A stretch of 64,000 bases of DNA from an uncultured Hyphomicrobiaceae bacterium. GTDB lineage: Bacteria > Pseudomonadota > Alphaproteobacteria > Rhizobiales > Hyphomicrobiaceae. The DNA lies in contig CAJQQK010000176.1 in assembly GCA_905480435.1 (NCBI GenBank), positions 37,292 through 101,291 of the forward strand. The letters run 5' to 3'. The notes beneath the pieces are model-generated. The model was given only the letters and a program-made list of their open reading frames with translations, did not search any database and was not told the DNA's origin. The translations under genes and the position numbers were made by a program. Below are positions 43,260 to 52,501 of this stretch, piece after piece (positions within the stretch are counted from its first letter, which is position 1; every line of letters starts with the position of its first letter).

Positions 43260-44466
43260 AAATTTCTTGCCCGGCAGCCCAACCACTGGCCCATGCCCAC
43301 TGGAAGTTATAGCCGCCAAGCCAACCGGTGACATCAACAGCTTCGCCAATCGCATAGAGGCCCGGCACGCGTTTGGCTTCCATTGTGCGCGACGACAGAC
43401 CGTCAGTACTGATGCCGCCGGCTGTGACTTCGGCTTTGGCGAAGCCCTCGGTGCCGTTGGGTGTGAACGGCCAGTCGCCAAGTTGTGCTGCCGCCTCTTG
43501 GAGTGCCTGGTTCGATGTGTTGCCCAAATCGCCGCGAAGATCTCCAGCCGGAGCAATGCGCTCGGCCAAAACGCTCGCAAGCCGGTCTGGCAGATGCGCG
43601 GCTATAGCCCGGCGCAGCGTTGACCGCGGGCTTGCGCGCTTCGCATCGATCAGCCAGTCGCCATTACCATCAGGAAAAAAATTAATCCCAATTGGCTGTC
43701 CGGGCTCCCAATAAGATGAGATCTGCAGGATCGATGGTCCGGAAAGTCCCTTGTGCGTGAACAGGCATCCTTCGCGAAACTTCGTCTTGCCGTAGCTGAC
43801 AATGACATCAGCCGAAACACCCGACAATTCGCGGAACAGGATCTCTTCTTGGCTTAGAGTGAACGGCACCAGCGCTGGGCGCGGTTGCACAATCTTCAAG
43901 CCGAACTGTCGGCCGAGTTCGTAGGCAAATCCAGTCGCACCCATTTTCGGGATAGATGGCCCACCGGTCGCAATAACCAGTGCCGGGGCTGAGGCACTCT
44001 CGTGGCCGAACGTGACTTTGAACTGCCCATTCGCGTGGCCGACATCGCGAACATCCAGGCCAAGTGCAACCTCGACGCCGCCCTTGTCGCATTCCTGTTG
44101 GAACATCCGCACAATCTGCCGCGCCGGGCCATCGCAGAACAACTGCCCGAGTGTTTTCTCATGCCAGTCAATGCGGTACTTATCGACGAGTGAGATGAAA
44201 TCCTGGGCGGTATAGCGGCCAAGGGCGGACTTGGCGAAATGAGGGTTGGCTGAGATGTAGCGATCAGGCGCCGTATTTGTGTTGGTGAAATTGCAACGAC
44301 CACCGCCCGAAATGACGATCTTCTTGCCGGGCTCGTCAGCATGGTCAATCAGCAGGATGCGCCGTCCGCGTTGGCCGGCAACGGCAGCACACATCAGGCC
44401 CGCGCCACCGGCCCCGAGGATAATCGCGTCGTAGCTTTTGTCAGCGTTCTTAACTGTCCCGCTCAT
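43258..44466 (-). CDS. HI0933/YhiN-family flavoprotein (NAD(P)/FAD-dependent oxidoreductase)
   Basis: YDAIILGAGGAGLMCAAVAGQRGRRILLIDH; KKIVISGGGRCNFTNT; VTGWLGGYNFQWAWASGWAAG. Confidence 0.93.
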   Translation of the reverse strand: MSGTVKNADKSYDAIILGAGGAGLMCAAVAGQRGRRILLIDHADEPGKKIVISGGGRCNFTNTNTAPDRYISANPHFAKSALGRYTAQDFISLVDKYRIDWHEKTLGQLFCDGPARQIVRMFQQECDKGGVEVALGLDVRDVGHANGQFKVTFGHESASAPALVIATGGPSIPKMGATGFAYELGRQFGLKIVQPRPALVPFTLSQEEILFRELSGVSADVIVSYGKTKFREGCLFTHKGLSGPSILQISSYWEPGQPIGINFFPDGNGDWLIDAKRASPRSTLRRAIAAHLPDRLASVLAERIAPAGDLRGDLGNTSNQALQEAAAQLGDWPFTPNGTEGFAKAEVTAGGISTDGLSSRTMEAKRVPGLYAIGEAVDVTGWLGGYNFQWAWASGWAAGQEI

Positions 44467-44497
44467 GCTGCTATCTGCATCTCAAGCGCAATCCCGG

Positions 44498-45304
44498 TCA
44501 AAGCCGCCAACCGGAGTGGATCGCAGCGATGCCACCTGTCAGGTTGTGATATGAAACGCGCTCAAACCCAGCGGTTCGGATCATGCCAGCAAAGGCTTCC
44601 TGACGTGGAAACTTGCGGATGCTCTCAACCAGATACTTGTACGATTCCGCATCGCCTGCTGCCATTTTCCCGAGGCGTGGGATGACCTCAAACGAATGGA
44701 AATCGTAGATCCGGTCCAGCAACGCCACATCGCAGTGCGAAAATTCCAGGCACAGAAAGCGGCCGCCGGGCTTCAGAACGCGGTAGGCCTCGGTGAGCGC
44801 CTGATCAATGTTGGTCACGTTGCGGATGCCGAAAGCAATCGTATAGGCGTTGAATGTGCCGCGTTCGAATGGGAGTGCTTCGGCGTTGCCTTCAACCACA
44901 TCGATCACCGAACCGAGGCCGGCTTTGTTGATGCGGCTCTGCCCGACATCGAGCATTTCGCGGCTGATATCACAGATGGTCGAGCGGCAGCCTTCCCCGC
45001 CTCGTTTGATGACGCGCATCGCGACATCACCAGTACCGCCCGCAACGTCGATATGCCGAAATGCCCTGTCAGATTTCGGCGGCCCCACTTGCGTGACCAG
45101 ATCATTTTTCCAGAGCCGGTGCAGGCCACCAGACATCAGATCATTCATCAAGTCGTAGCGGCCGGCCACGCTGGCGAAGACCTCATTAACCAGCCCCTGC
45201 CGCTCAGAGACACCAACCGGTCGAAAACCGAATGAGGTGGTTTCACCAACTGGAGGCTCGCTGGCGGTTGCGCCAAAAGTGTTTTCAGTAGAATTGTCAA
45301 TCAT
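44498..45304 (-). CDS. ubiE: Demethylmenaquinone/2-methoxy-6-polyprenyl-1,4-benzoquinol methylase
   Basis: [40 protein letters not shown]; start MIDNSTEN at 45304. Confidence 0.95.
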   Translation of the reverse strand: MIDNSTENTFGATASEPPVGETTSFGFRPVGVSERQGLVNEVFASVAGRYDLMNDLMSGGLHRLWKNDLVTQVGPPKSDRAFRHIDVAGGTGDVAMRVIKRGGEGCRSTICDISREMLDVGQSRINKAGLGSVIDVVEGNAEALPFERGTFNAYTIAFGIRNVTNIDQALTEAYRVLKPGGRFLCLEFSHCDVALLDRIYDFHSFEVIPRLGKMAAGDAESYKYLVESIRKFPRQEAFAGMIRTAGFERVSYHNLTGGIAAIHSGWRL

Positions 45305-45465
45305 GGCGCATAGCATACCGTAAAACAGGCGTTGCGGCCATCGCATCGGTGCCGCATGTAAGGCTGCGGCAATGGGTAAAAACCTGACAACGATGCGGCA
45401 AAGCGCTCGCCAATCGCCACGATCCATTGCACAATCAACCGCTCCACATTTGCCAGGATCAGCCG

Positions 45466-46350
45466 TTGCCTGAACTCCCAGAAGTTGAAACTGTACGCCG
45501 TGGCCTTGAGCCCGTGATGGCTGGCGTGCGTCTAAGTAAAGTTGAGCAGCGCCGCCCCAATCTGCGGTTTCCGTTTCCTGACAATTTCGTCGGGCGCACC
45601 GAGGGCCAGGAGATCACCCATCTCGGGCGTCGGGCCAAATATCTGATCGCCGAGTTGAGCAGCGGTGAGGCGTTGATCATGCATCTCGGAATGAGCGGCC
45701 GCTTCACGATTGAGATGCCAGGCGAATGGGACGCGTCGCCAGACCAGTTTGCGCACAACAACGCGAAAGCTACGGCCCACGACCATGTCGTCTTTCACTT
45801 GGAGAACGGTGTCCGTGTGACATACAACGATCCGCGCCGCTTTGGTTTCATGGATCTGGTCGCGACGGACACGGTTGCAGAGTGTCGGCATTTTGCGGTG
45901 ATGGGCATTGAGCCGCTCGGTAATCAACTGAGCGCTGCTTACGTCGCGGGCCGTGCTGCTGGCCGCTCAACGGATATGAAGGCCTTTCTGCTGGATCAGC
46001 GCCACATCGCGGGTCTTGGCAACATCTATGTCTGCGAGGCTCTTTATCGTGCACGGCTTGACCCGCGCCGGCTCGCAGGCACTCTGGCCAACGTGAAGGG
46101 CAAGCCGACGGTCCGCGCGGAGAGGTTGGTACCTCTGATCCGAGACGTGTTGAACGAGGCGATTGCAGCGGGTGGCTCGACATTGAAGGATTATCGCGCA
46201 GCTGACGGAGCGCTCGGTTATTTCCAGCATGCATTCGCGGTATATGGCCGCGAAGGAGAGCCTTGCCGAACTGAGGGCTGTCGGGGCATGGTGCAGCGCA
46301 TCACCCAGGCGGGCCGCTCGACGTTCTTCTGCAGCCGCTGCCAAAAATAG
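45466..46350 (+). CDS. mutM: Formamidopyrimidine-DNA glycosylase
   Basis: [16 protein letters not shown]-terminus and zinc finger [31 protein letters not shown] start at 45466 inferred from the catalytic N-terminal Pro. Confidence 0.95.
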   Translation: MPELPEVETVRRGLEPVMAGVRLSKVEQRRPNLRFPFPDNFVGRTEGQEITHLGRRAKYLIAELSSGEALIMHLGMSGRFTIEMPGEWDASPDQFAHNNAKATAHDHVVFHLENGVRVTYNDPRRFGFMDLVATDTVAECRHFAVMGIEPLGNQLSAAYVAGRAAGRSTDMKAFLLDQRHIAGLGNIYVCEALYRARLDPRRLAGTLANVKGKPTVRAERLVPLIRDVLNEAIAAGGSTLKDYRAADGALGYFQHAFAVYGREGEPCRTEGCRGMVQRITQAGRSTFFCSRCQK

Positions 46351-46382
46351 CGACCACACTCACAACGCTGGAACGTACACCC

Positions 46383-47156
46383 ATGACTTACGACAACATT
46401 TTGGTCGAAACCCGCGGCAACGTTGGCTTGATCACACTCAACCGGCCAGACGCGCTCAATGCGCTGAACGCAGCTTTGATCGAAGACTTGTATCATGCCC
46501 TAGAGGCATTCGAGGCCGATGCAAACATCGGATGTATGGTGTTGACCGGCTCGGAAAAGGCTTTTGCTGCCGGCGCCGACATCAAGGAGATGCAGTCACA
46601 AAACTACATGGACGTCTACCTCAACGACTTCATTTCACGCTGGGAGAAAGTTGCCAAAGTGCGCAAGCCGATCGTTGCGGCGGTGGCCGGCTTTGCCCTT
46701 GGTGGTGGTTGCGAAATGGCCATGGCTTGCGATTTTATCCTTGCGGCAGATACTGCGAAATTCGGTCAACCTGAGATCAAACTGGGCGTGATGCCTGGCG
46801 CCGGCGGCACACAACGCCTGACGCGCTTTGTCGGCAAATCAAAAGCCATGGAGATGTGCCTGACGGGCCGCATGATGGATGCCGCAGAGGCCGAGCGTTC
46901 AGGTCTGGTTTCTCGTATCGTTCCAGCTGCGGACTTAATCGATGAGGCGGTCAAGACGGCTCAAAAGATCGCCGCTATGTCGCGCCCGATCGCGATGATG
47001 ACGAAGGAAACAGTCAATCGCGCCTACGAGACAACGCTGTCAGAAGGCATTTTATTCGAGCGCCGCGTCTTCCACTCGATGTTCGCCGTTGAAGATCAGA
47101 AGGAAGGCATGGCTGCATTTGCCGAAAAGCGCAAAGCTGAGTTCAAGCACAAGTAG
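46383..47156 (+). CDS. Enoyl-CoA hydratase
   Basis: Crotonase fold: [58 protein letters not shown]. Confidence 0.95.
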   Translation: MTYDNILVETRGNVGLITLNRPDALNALNAALIEDLYHALEAFEADANIGCMVLTGSEKAFAAGADIKEMQSQNYMDVYLNDFISRWEKVAKVRKPIVAAVAGFALGGGCEMAMACDFILAADTAKFGQPEIKLGVMPGAGGTQRLTRFVGKSKAMEMCLTGRMMDAAEAERSGLVSRIVPAADLIDEAVKTAQKIAAMSRPIAMMTKETVNRAYETTLSEGILFERRVFHSMFAVEDQKEGMAAFAEKRKAEFKHK

Positions 47157-47169
47157 CAGCTCAGTCGGA

Positions 47170-47772
47170 TCAGGTGTCAGCTGAGCGGTAATATTGCCGC
47201 TCAGCACGTCGCGCGGCGGCTGATAGCGCAAATATGGCAAGGCCGCCCGCAACGAAAACGACGTTGGCGGCCCAATCCTGTTTTGCCGCGTCCAGCTTGC
47301 CGCTGAGTGCGAGGATAACAACGCCGAGGACGGCGGCCAATCCTTGCAGTTGTGTCAGCAGGCTCGCCGCCAAAACCGTGTCTTTGGCGGCGAAGCGTGA
47401 GCCAGGTATCAGGCGTGTTCGCGCATATTGGGCCGTGAGCCCGCCGATCAGCAGCATTCCGGCGCCATATTGCCAGGCGTGCTGCCAGCTGAGGTCCGTC
47501 AGGTAATAGCAAGCCAGCATGGCAACGCCAGCCCACGCCCAGGCAATTGACATCAGCCAGGCAAAACCGGCAGCGAGCACATCGAGGCTCTCTGCTTTGC
47601 TGGCAAGCGCCGCGAAACGCCAGCCAACAATCGACGCGACGATGGCAAACATGGCGCCGGCCAGAATGGTGAGAGGCTGGTTGTTCGACGCAGCGCCTAC
47701 CACCATCGCGGCAACAGACAGTAGCCCGGTGAGATTCAGCCACAGCCAAAGCTGATGTGCGGAAATGGGCAC
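47170..47772 (-). CDS. Uncharacterised multi-pass membrane protein (paralogue of 47774..48376)
   Basis: Several TM helices; shares AxKDxxL...G(K)...QDWAANVVFVAGGLA with its neighbour. Confidence 0.6.
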   Translation of the reverse strand: MPISAHQLWLWLNLTGLLSVAAMVVGAASNNQPLTILAGAMFAIVASIVGWRFAALASKAESLDVLAAGFAWLMSIAWAWAGVAMLACYYLTDLSWQHAWQYGAGMLLIGGLTAQYARTRLIPGSRFAAKDTVLAASLLTQLQGLAAVLGVVILALSGKLDAAKQDWAANVVFVAGGLAIFALSAAARRAERQYYRSADT

Positions 47773-47773
47773 G

Positions 47774-48376
47774 TTAAGTTTCTTTCTTTACGGCACTTAC
47801 TTTGAGTGCATAGGCGCTCATGATCGCCAGCCCGAGGGCGCCAAAGAAGAAAATATTGTTTGCCGCCCAGTCACCATGTCGAGGTATGAGGTGGCGGCTC
47901 ATCTTGCCGTCAATCAGAAGCCCAAGCATGACGACAATCATGCCGAACAACTGGGCGTAAGCCAGATATCGGCTGACTTTCAGAATGGTTTCGTCGTCTT
48001 TGCCGGCATTGGCATCTTTGTGGAGCAAGTTGGCAAAGAAAAGTGCGGCAATGCCCGCAACTGCGAACGCTGCAAAAAAATGTAGCCATTCGTGCCAGTG
48101 CACGACGCCTGAGGCATAAGTGATCAGGAGGCTGAGCGTGCCCCACACCCAGATGTAGCTCATGTGCCAAGCTGAACTGGCTGAGATAGCGGATTTCGAA
48201 GCGCTTGCATCGACAAGTCGCTGGGTGCCGCGGATGGCGATAAGCGCAAAACAAACTGTAGTGATGCCAGCAATTACCATATGGGCGTAAGCCATACTCG
48301 GATTTCCGGTCTTGGCGATAGTTGTCAACACCAGAAGCGCGACGCTCGCTCCAATACTCAATACCCAGAAAATCAT
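47774..48376 (-). CDS. Uncharacterised multi-pass membrane protein (paralogue of 47170..47772)
   Basis: Several TM helices; GDWAANNIFFFGALGLA and GLLIDGK segments. ORF opens at 48463; MIFWVLSIGASVALL start preferred. Confidence 0.6.
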   Translation of the reverse strand: MIFWVLSIGASVALLVLTTIAKTGNPSMAYAHMVIAGITTVCFALIAIRGTQRLVDASASKSAISASSAWHMSYIWVWGTLSLLITYASGVVHWHEWLHFFAAFAVAGIAALFFANLLHKDANAGKDDETILKVSRYLAYAQLFGMIVVMLGLLIDGKMSRHLIPRHGDWAANNIFFFGALGLAIMSAYALKVSAVKKET

Positions 48377-48689
48377 TGGATCCCTCCGGCACGGCAACAC
48401 AGAATTATTTGCACAATTGCTCGCATGTCGATCTTGGTAAACCAGTTCCAAGACGCGACACAAGAACGGATTCGATTATTGGGACCTGAATCCCGCGCGA
48501 CAGATCAGGTAATCTATGTATGAAACAGATTGACCCATCCATGCTGGAGCGATAGAAGAGCGCTTCTAATTCTCCGCCCATGGCACAGCTTCGGGCGGTA
48601 ATCGTATTGGCCGCCGGCATTTTGCTGCACTTTTGTGCGGTAAAGCCCCTCCGTTGCAGCCAGCTCTGAAAAATTAAAGGAAGTCCTGT

Positions 48690-48965
48690 ATGGCAAATAC
48701 TTCATCCGCCAAGAAAGCAGCTCGTCAAACCGTTCGTCGTACGGAGATCAACAAGACACGCCGTACACGTATGCGCGGCGCTGTGCGTCAAGTTGAAGAG
48801 GCGATTGCATCTGGCGATCAAGCTGCTGCTACCGCGGCGTTCAAGGTTGCGGAGCCAATCGTCATGCGGACCAGCCAAAAGGGCGTCATTCATACCAATA
48901 CGGCCAGCCGGAAAGTTTCCCGGCTCTCAAAGCGCATCAAGTCAATGGGCGCTGCTTCCGCTTAA
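48690..48965 (+). CDS. rpsT: 30S ribosomal protein S20
   Basis: [29 protein letters not shown]...[23 protein letters not shown]. Confidence 0.97.
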   Translation: MANTSSAKKAARQTVRRTEINKTRRTRMRGAVRQVEEAIASGDQAAATAAFKVAEPIVMRTSQKGVIHTNTASRKVSRLSKRIKSMGAASA

Positions 48966-49343
48966 ACTCGTTCGGCGCGGCGGAATGTTGTGATCTCGCC
49001 GCTGCTATCCAATCGCCCGTGATGAATTCGGGTGAGCGCCACGGACTGTATTGGCGCTCCAATTGGAATTCTTGAGAAAATTTGTCTGACTGCGCCTTTT
49101 TGCGCGAGCCGGTGCGGTTGAGAGCGAAAGCGCTCTCCCGCAGCTAAACAAGCTGCATCATCATCAATATGACCACGTATCATTGCGCACTCGACCGTTC
49201 ATCATGGTTGAGCGTTCCGCGTTTGCCTGTGCGTTTATTTGGCGTTCAGTGCAAGCATCGTCTGATGCCGCTCGGCGCGCAAGAATGCTAAAGCGAGGCG
49301 CATTTTGCACGATACACTATGGAGTGTGTCTGTTTTAAGCGGA

Positions 49344-49398
49344 GGCCCGCAAAGGGAGCGCACGCGACCCGGCGCGTTGCGCTACGCCCTCGCGGGCC
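49344..49398. other. Long imperfect hairpin (structured RNA or DNA candidate)
   Basis: GGCCCGC-aa-AGGG-a-GCG-c-ACGCG-acccgg-CGCGT-tg-CGC-tacg-CCCT-c-GCGGGCC. Confidence 0.45.
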
Positions 49399-49898
49399 AC
49401 TTCATGAGTATGGACGATAGCGAGTAATAGCCGTGAGAGAGAAAAGTTAGAGCTGCCATCAGGGTTCAAATGGGATGCCGCTTGAGCCTGCCCCGCTCTA
49501 GGAAGGCGATCTGATTGCTGCAGAGGCATCAACGGTCAAGGAGCTGGTCAGTGTTGTGAAACTGTCACGAATTGGTTTGCGAGTCCGCCGTGAGAGTCGA
49601 GTTGGAAGATGGTGTAGCTTTATGATTAGTCCGAAGAAATACGCCCGAACAGCCTTAAGCGTATCCCGTCGCACTCGGCGTGCTTGCCTAGTCAATCATC
49701 AAAAAAAGCAGTTTATGCACTGCAATTTGCGGAATTGAGCCCGCTTGTTCACAGTCTACTTTTTCATCCATAACCCATTGCGGCTCCGGACTCATTTCAT
49801 TTCCGCCTCGGGTGACGTCAAGTTTTCCGAAAAAGTCTTGAACTTCGTTTGTCTAAGCGGTCGGTAATGTTCCCGAACTGGGCCTATTGAGTATCCTG

Positions 49899-49913
49899 TT
49901 AACCTGTGGTTAA
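49899..49913. promoter_or_regulatory. Candidate CtrA-binding site (TTAA-N7-TTAA)
   Basis: TTAACCTGTGGTTAA: exact TTAA-N7-TTAA and a perfect palindrome, in the rpsT-dnaA intergenic region. Confidence 0.55.
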
Positions 49914-49938
49914 ACTTTGCTCAGGAAATGCACGGGGC

Positions 49939-49975
49939 ATTTACCGAGGGCTTCGGCTTAGGCCGAGCGGTAAAT
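49939..49975. other. Two-part hairpin in the rpsT-dnaA intergenic region
   Basis: ATTTACCG...TCGGC-ttag-GCCGA..CGGTAAAT followed by TTT. Confidence 0.4.
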
Positions 49976-50082
49976 TTTGGCAGTACACCGGATCTGTTCG
50001 ATCCCGACTAAGTATCTGCCCTTCGAGTTTTGCGTATCTGCATTTCTGCTACCTCGTTGCGCTTGTGCATGGCGTTCATGAA

Positions 50083-50107
50083 CAGCACCTCAATGTATGA
50101 GGTGCTG
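50083..50107. other. Perfect 10 bp stem-loop in the rpsT-dnaA intergenic region
   Basis: CAGCACCTCA-atgta-TGAGGTGCTG. Confidence 0.6.
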
Positions 50108-50471
50108 CGGCGTACGGCGATGGGTGGTTAGTCTCAGGTGAGTTTTCACGGAGCTGGCTACTTTTGAACTGGATTGTGAGTAGGAGGCGCACTAAAAGTG
50201 TTTAACGACAAACAAGTATGGTTTGGGGCTGCAGAGGGCTGCGGGTTCGGACTGTGTGATAACAACAAACAATCGTCCAGGATGTAATGGGCGGTCACGG
50301 TATCGGTGTCTGACGGCGATGGGCCTCGATCCTCATGCAATGCGCCAGGTAAACAGACTGGCCATCTAGAAATCTGACTTCCATTACTGTGCTCAACCAT
50401 TTGGTTGATCGCAGCGTCCTGACGCCGGCTCAAGGCGTCTCACTTGGTTTCAGAGAGCAGCGTGTCGAAGC

Positions 50472-50500
50472 TTGACATGTGTTTGGCGAGAGGTCGAATT
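50472..50500 (+). promoter_or_regulatory. Candidate dnaA promoter
   Basis: Perfect TTGACA at 50472-50477 about 95 bp upstream of dnaA; weak -10 (CGAATT) after 17 bp. Confidence 0.3.
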
Positions 50501-50570
50501 ACGTGTGTTTTCTGGAAACGAGGCAACGCGGGGTTAGCGCCTGCGGTTGTAGTTTTGCGGGGAACTTTTA

Positions 50571-52151
50571 ATGACGAACCAAAATAAGGGCAGCCTTTCA
50601 GCTGCTATGCTGGAAACGCCAGTTAATGCGACGGCGCTGCGGATTGATGACGCGAAGTTGTCAAAGCAGGGCAGTAAACCGGGTACGCTTAAAGCGTCGG
50701 AAAATAAGATCAGAGCTGTGCTGCGCGCGCGCCTCGGCGAAGAAGTGTACTCGAGCTGGTTCAGCTCTATGGATTTCGAAGAAGTGGTCGGCGACACCAT
50801 TCAGACATCCGTGCCGGTGAAATTCTTGCGTAACTGGATACAGAACCATTATTTGGTTGATGTTCTGGCGGCTTGCCAAACAGAGTTTCCGGCAGCTGAG
50901 CGTATCGAATTATCTCTGCGTCAGCCGGTTAGCCCGCCGATGGCTGCTGGCCCCTCCGCGGTTGCGACAACAGCGGCCTCCACATCAGATGCCGGTGTCG
51001 GTATGGGGCAAGCGGCCGCTCAGACGCCATGGGCATGGCCGGCAAGTTCGGTTCCTGGCGCTGATTTTATCAGCCGTGCGCCAACGCAGGCCGGTGGCTT
51101 CGAAGGTTCGCCGCTCGATCCGCGCTACACCTTTGACAGTTTCATTGTCGGTGCGGCCAATCGGATGGCACATGCTGGTGCCAGCCAAGTCGCGGATACG
51201 ATCTTCTCTGAAACGCGCGGCTTCAACCCGCTCTATCTGCATTCTGCGGTTGGTTTGGGCAAAACACACCTCTTGCAGGCTGTCGCGTGGGAGGTGCGCC
51301 GACGTATGCCGCAAGCGCAGATTTTGTATCTGACCGCTGAGCGTTTCCGCTTCAGTTTTGTTGAGGCGTTGCAGTCTAAAGAAGCAATGGCCTTTAAGGA
51401 CCGCTTCCGCTCTATCGATATGCTGTTGATTGACGATCTCGAATTTCTTCACGGGCAGCACACCGAGCAGGAATTTGATCACATCATCAATGCTTTGCTT
51501 GATGGCGGCCGTCAGGTCGTGGTGGCATCGGCACGTGCACCGAACCAGATTGAAAAACTCAACGAGCGCATGCGCAGCCGTCTGCAGCGTGGGTTGGTGA
51601 CCGAAATCAGTCCGCCTGATTACGAGCTGCGCCTCAAAATCCTTGAGCGCCGTATTCAAGAAAAACGTCAGATGGACCCATCGTTCGAGATTTCTCGAGA
51701 CGTAATTGAGCTGCTGGCTGAGCGATTGGTTGAAAACGGCCGCGAGCTGGAAGGGGCAACAGCCCGGCTGCACGCGCATTGGCAATATCTGCACACACCG
51801 ATTACGCGTGAGACAGCCGAAACCGTGGTTCGCGATTTGTTCCAGAACGGTGGCGAGCCACGTCGCGTCCGGATCGAAGAAGTCATCAAGACCGTGTCGC
51901 GGCATTTTGGCGTCTCGAAGCCTGATATTCTTTCGCAACGCCGTCATCGCTCGGTGGTTTGGCCGCGTCAGATCGGCATGTACCTGTCCAAGCAGCTTAC
52001 TGCTCGATCTTTGCCGGAAATTGGCCGACGGTTTGGTAATCGCGATCACACGACGGTTTTGCATGCAATTCGAAAGATCGACAGGGAGATGGAGGCAAAT
52101 CCGCGCCTGCGTGATGAGCTTGAGGATCTTAAGAAAATGCTCAGCAGCTAA
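50571..52151 (+). CDS. dnaA: Chromosomal replication initiator protein DnaA
   Basis: YTFDSFIVGAANRMAHA; SAVGLGKTHLLQA; DILSQRRHRSVVWPRQIGMYLSKQLTARSLPEIGRRFGNRDHTTVLHA. Confidence 0.98.
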   Translation: MTNQNKGSLSAAMLETPVNATALRIDDAKLSKQGSKPGTLKASENKIRAVLRARLGEEVYSSWFSSMDFEEVVGDTIQTSVPVKFLRNWIQNHYLVDVLAACQTEFPAAERIELSLRQPVSPPMAAGPSAVATTAASTSDAGVGMGQAAAQTPWAWPASSVPGADFISRAPTQAGGFEGSPLDPRYTFDSFIVGAANRMAHAGASQVADTIFSETRGFNPLYLHSAVGLGKTHLLQAVAWEVRRRMPQAQILYLTAERFRFSFVEALQSKEAMAFKDRFRSIDMLLIDDLEFLHGQHTEQEFDHIINALLDGGRQVVVASARAPNQIEKLNERMRSRLQRGLVTEISPPDYELRLKILERRIQEKRQMDPSFEISRDVIELLAERLVENGRELEGATARLHAHWQYLHTPITRETAETVVRDLFQNGGEPRRVRIEEVIKTVSRHFGVSKPDILSQRRHRSVVWPRQIGMYLSKQLTARSLPEIGRRFGNRDHTTVLHAIRKIDREMEANPRLRDELEDLKKMLSS

Positions 52152-52207
52152 GCTGCCAGATGCGTTGATAACATTCGCCTTGATGTCTCGATACAGCATT
52201 GTGGCCT

Positions 52208-52243
52208 AAGGCGTCATCCCGTGAGATTACGGAATGGCGCCTT
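52208..52243. other. Hairpin in the dnaA-dnaN intergenic region
   Basis: AAGGCG-t-CAT-c-CCGT-gagatt-ACGG-a-ATG-g-CGCCTT. Confidence 0.5.
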
Positions 52244-52501
52244 GGGTGTTGCCTGGAAGGTCGGCTGGAAGAGCGACAAAACCACGCCATTTGCCATAAA
52301 TGCGGCCTCTCGGACACCTCTTGCATACACAATGCTTTTGTCCCAAGTTGCGCGGCCTACCCGAATCAGTACCGTGTTCAAGCGGTTCTGCTTCAAATGT
52401 TGATGCAATTCGGAGCCTTTGCGTTGTATCACGCAATGCGTCTCGGTTGATTGCGGGCGACACAGAATAACGGGCAACCATTCAGTCATTCGGGACGTCA
52501 T

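Noticed and set aside
49120-49137. GAGAGC-gaaagc-GCTCTC stem after rpsT
   Set aside because: Short stem without a T run; too weak to call the rpsT terminator.
49708-49756. DnaA boxes TTGTTCACA and TTATGCACT
   Set aside because: Each departs from TTATNCACA by one base and there is no dense cluster, so not reported as a separate oriC call.
49906-50100. 64 aa ORF in the rpsT-dnaA spacer
   Set aside because: No recognisable domain, no clear ribosome-binding site and overlaps strong inverted repeats; probably non-coding.
50985-52199. 404 aa minus-strand ORF
   Set aside because: Fully antisense to dnaA; a spurious long ORF produced by codon composition.
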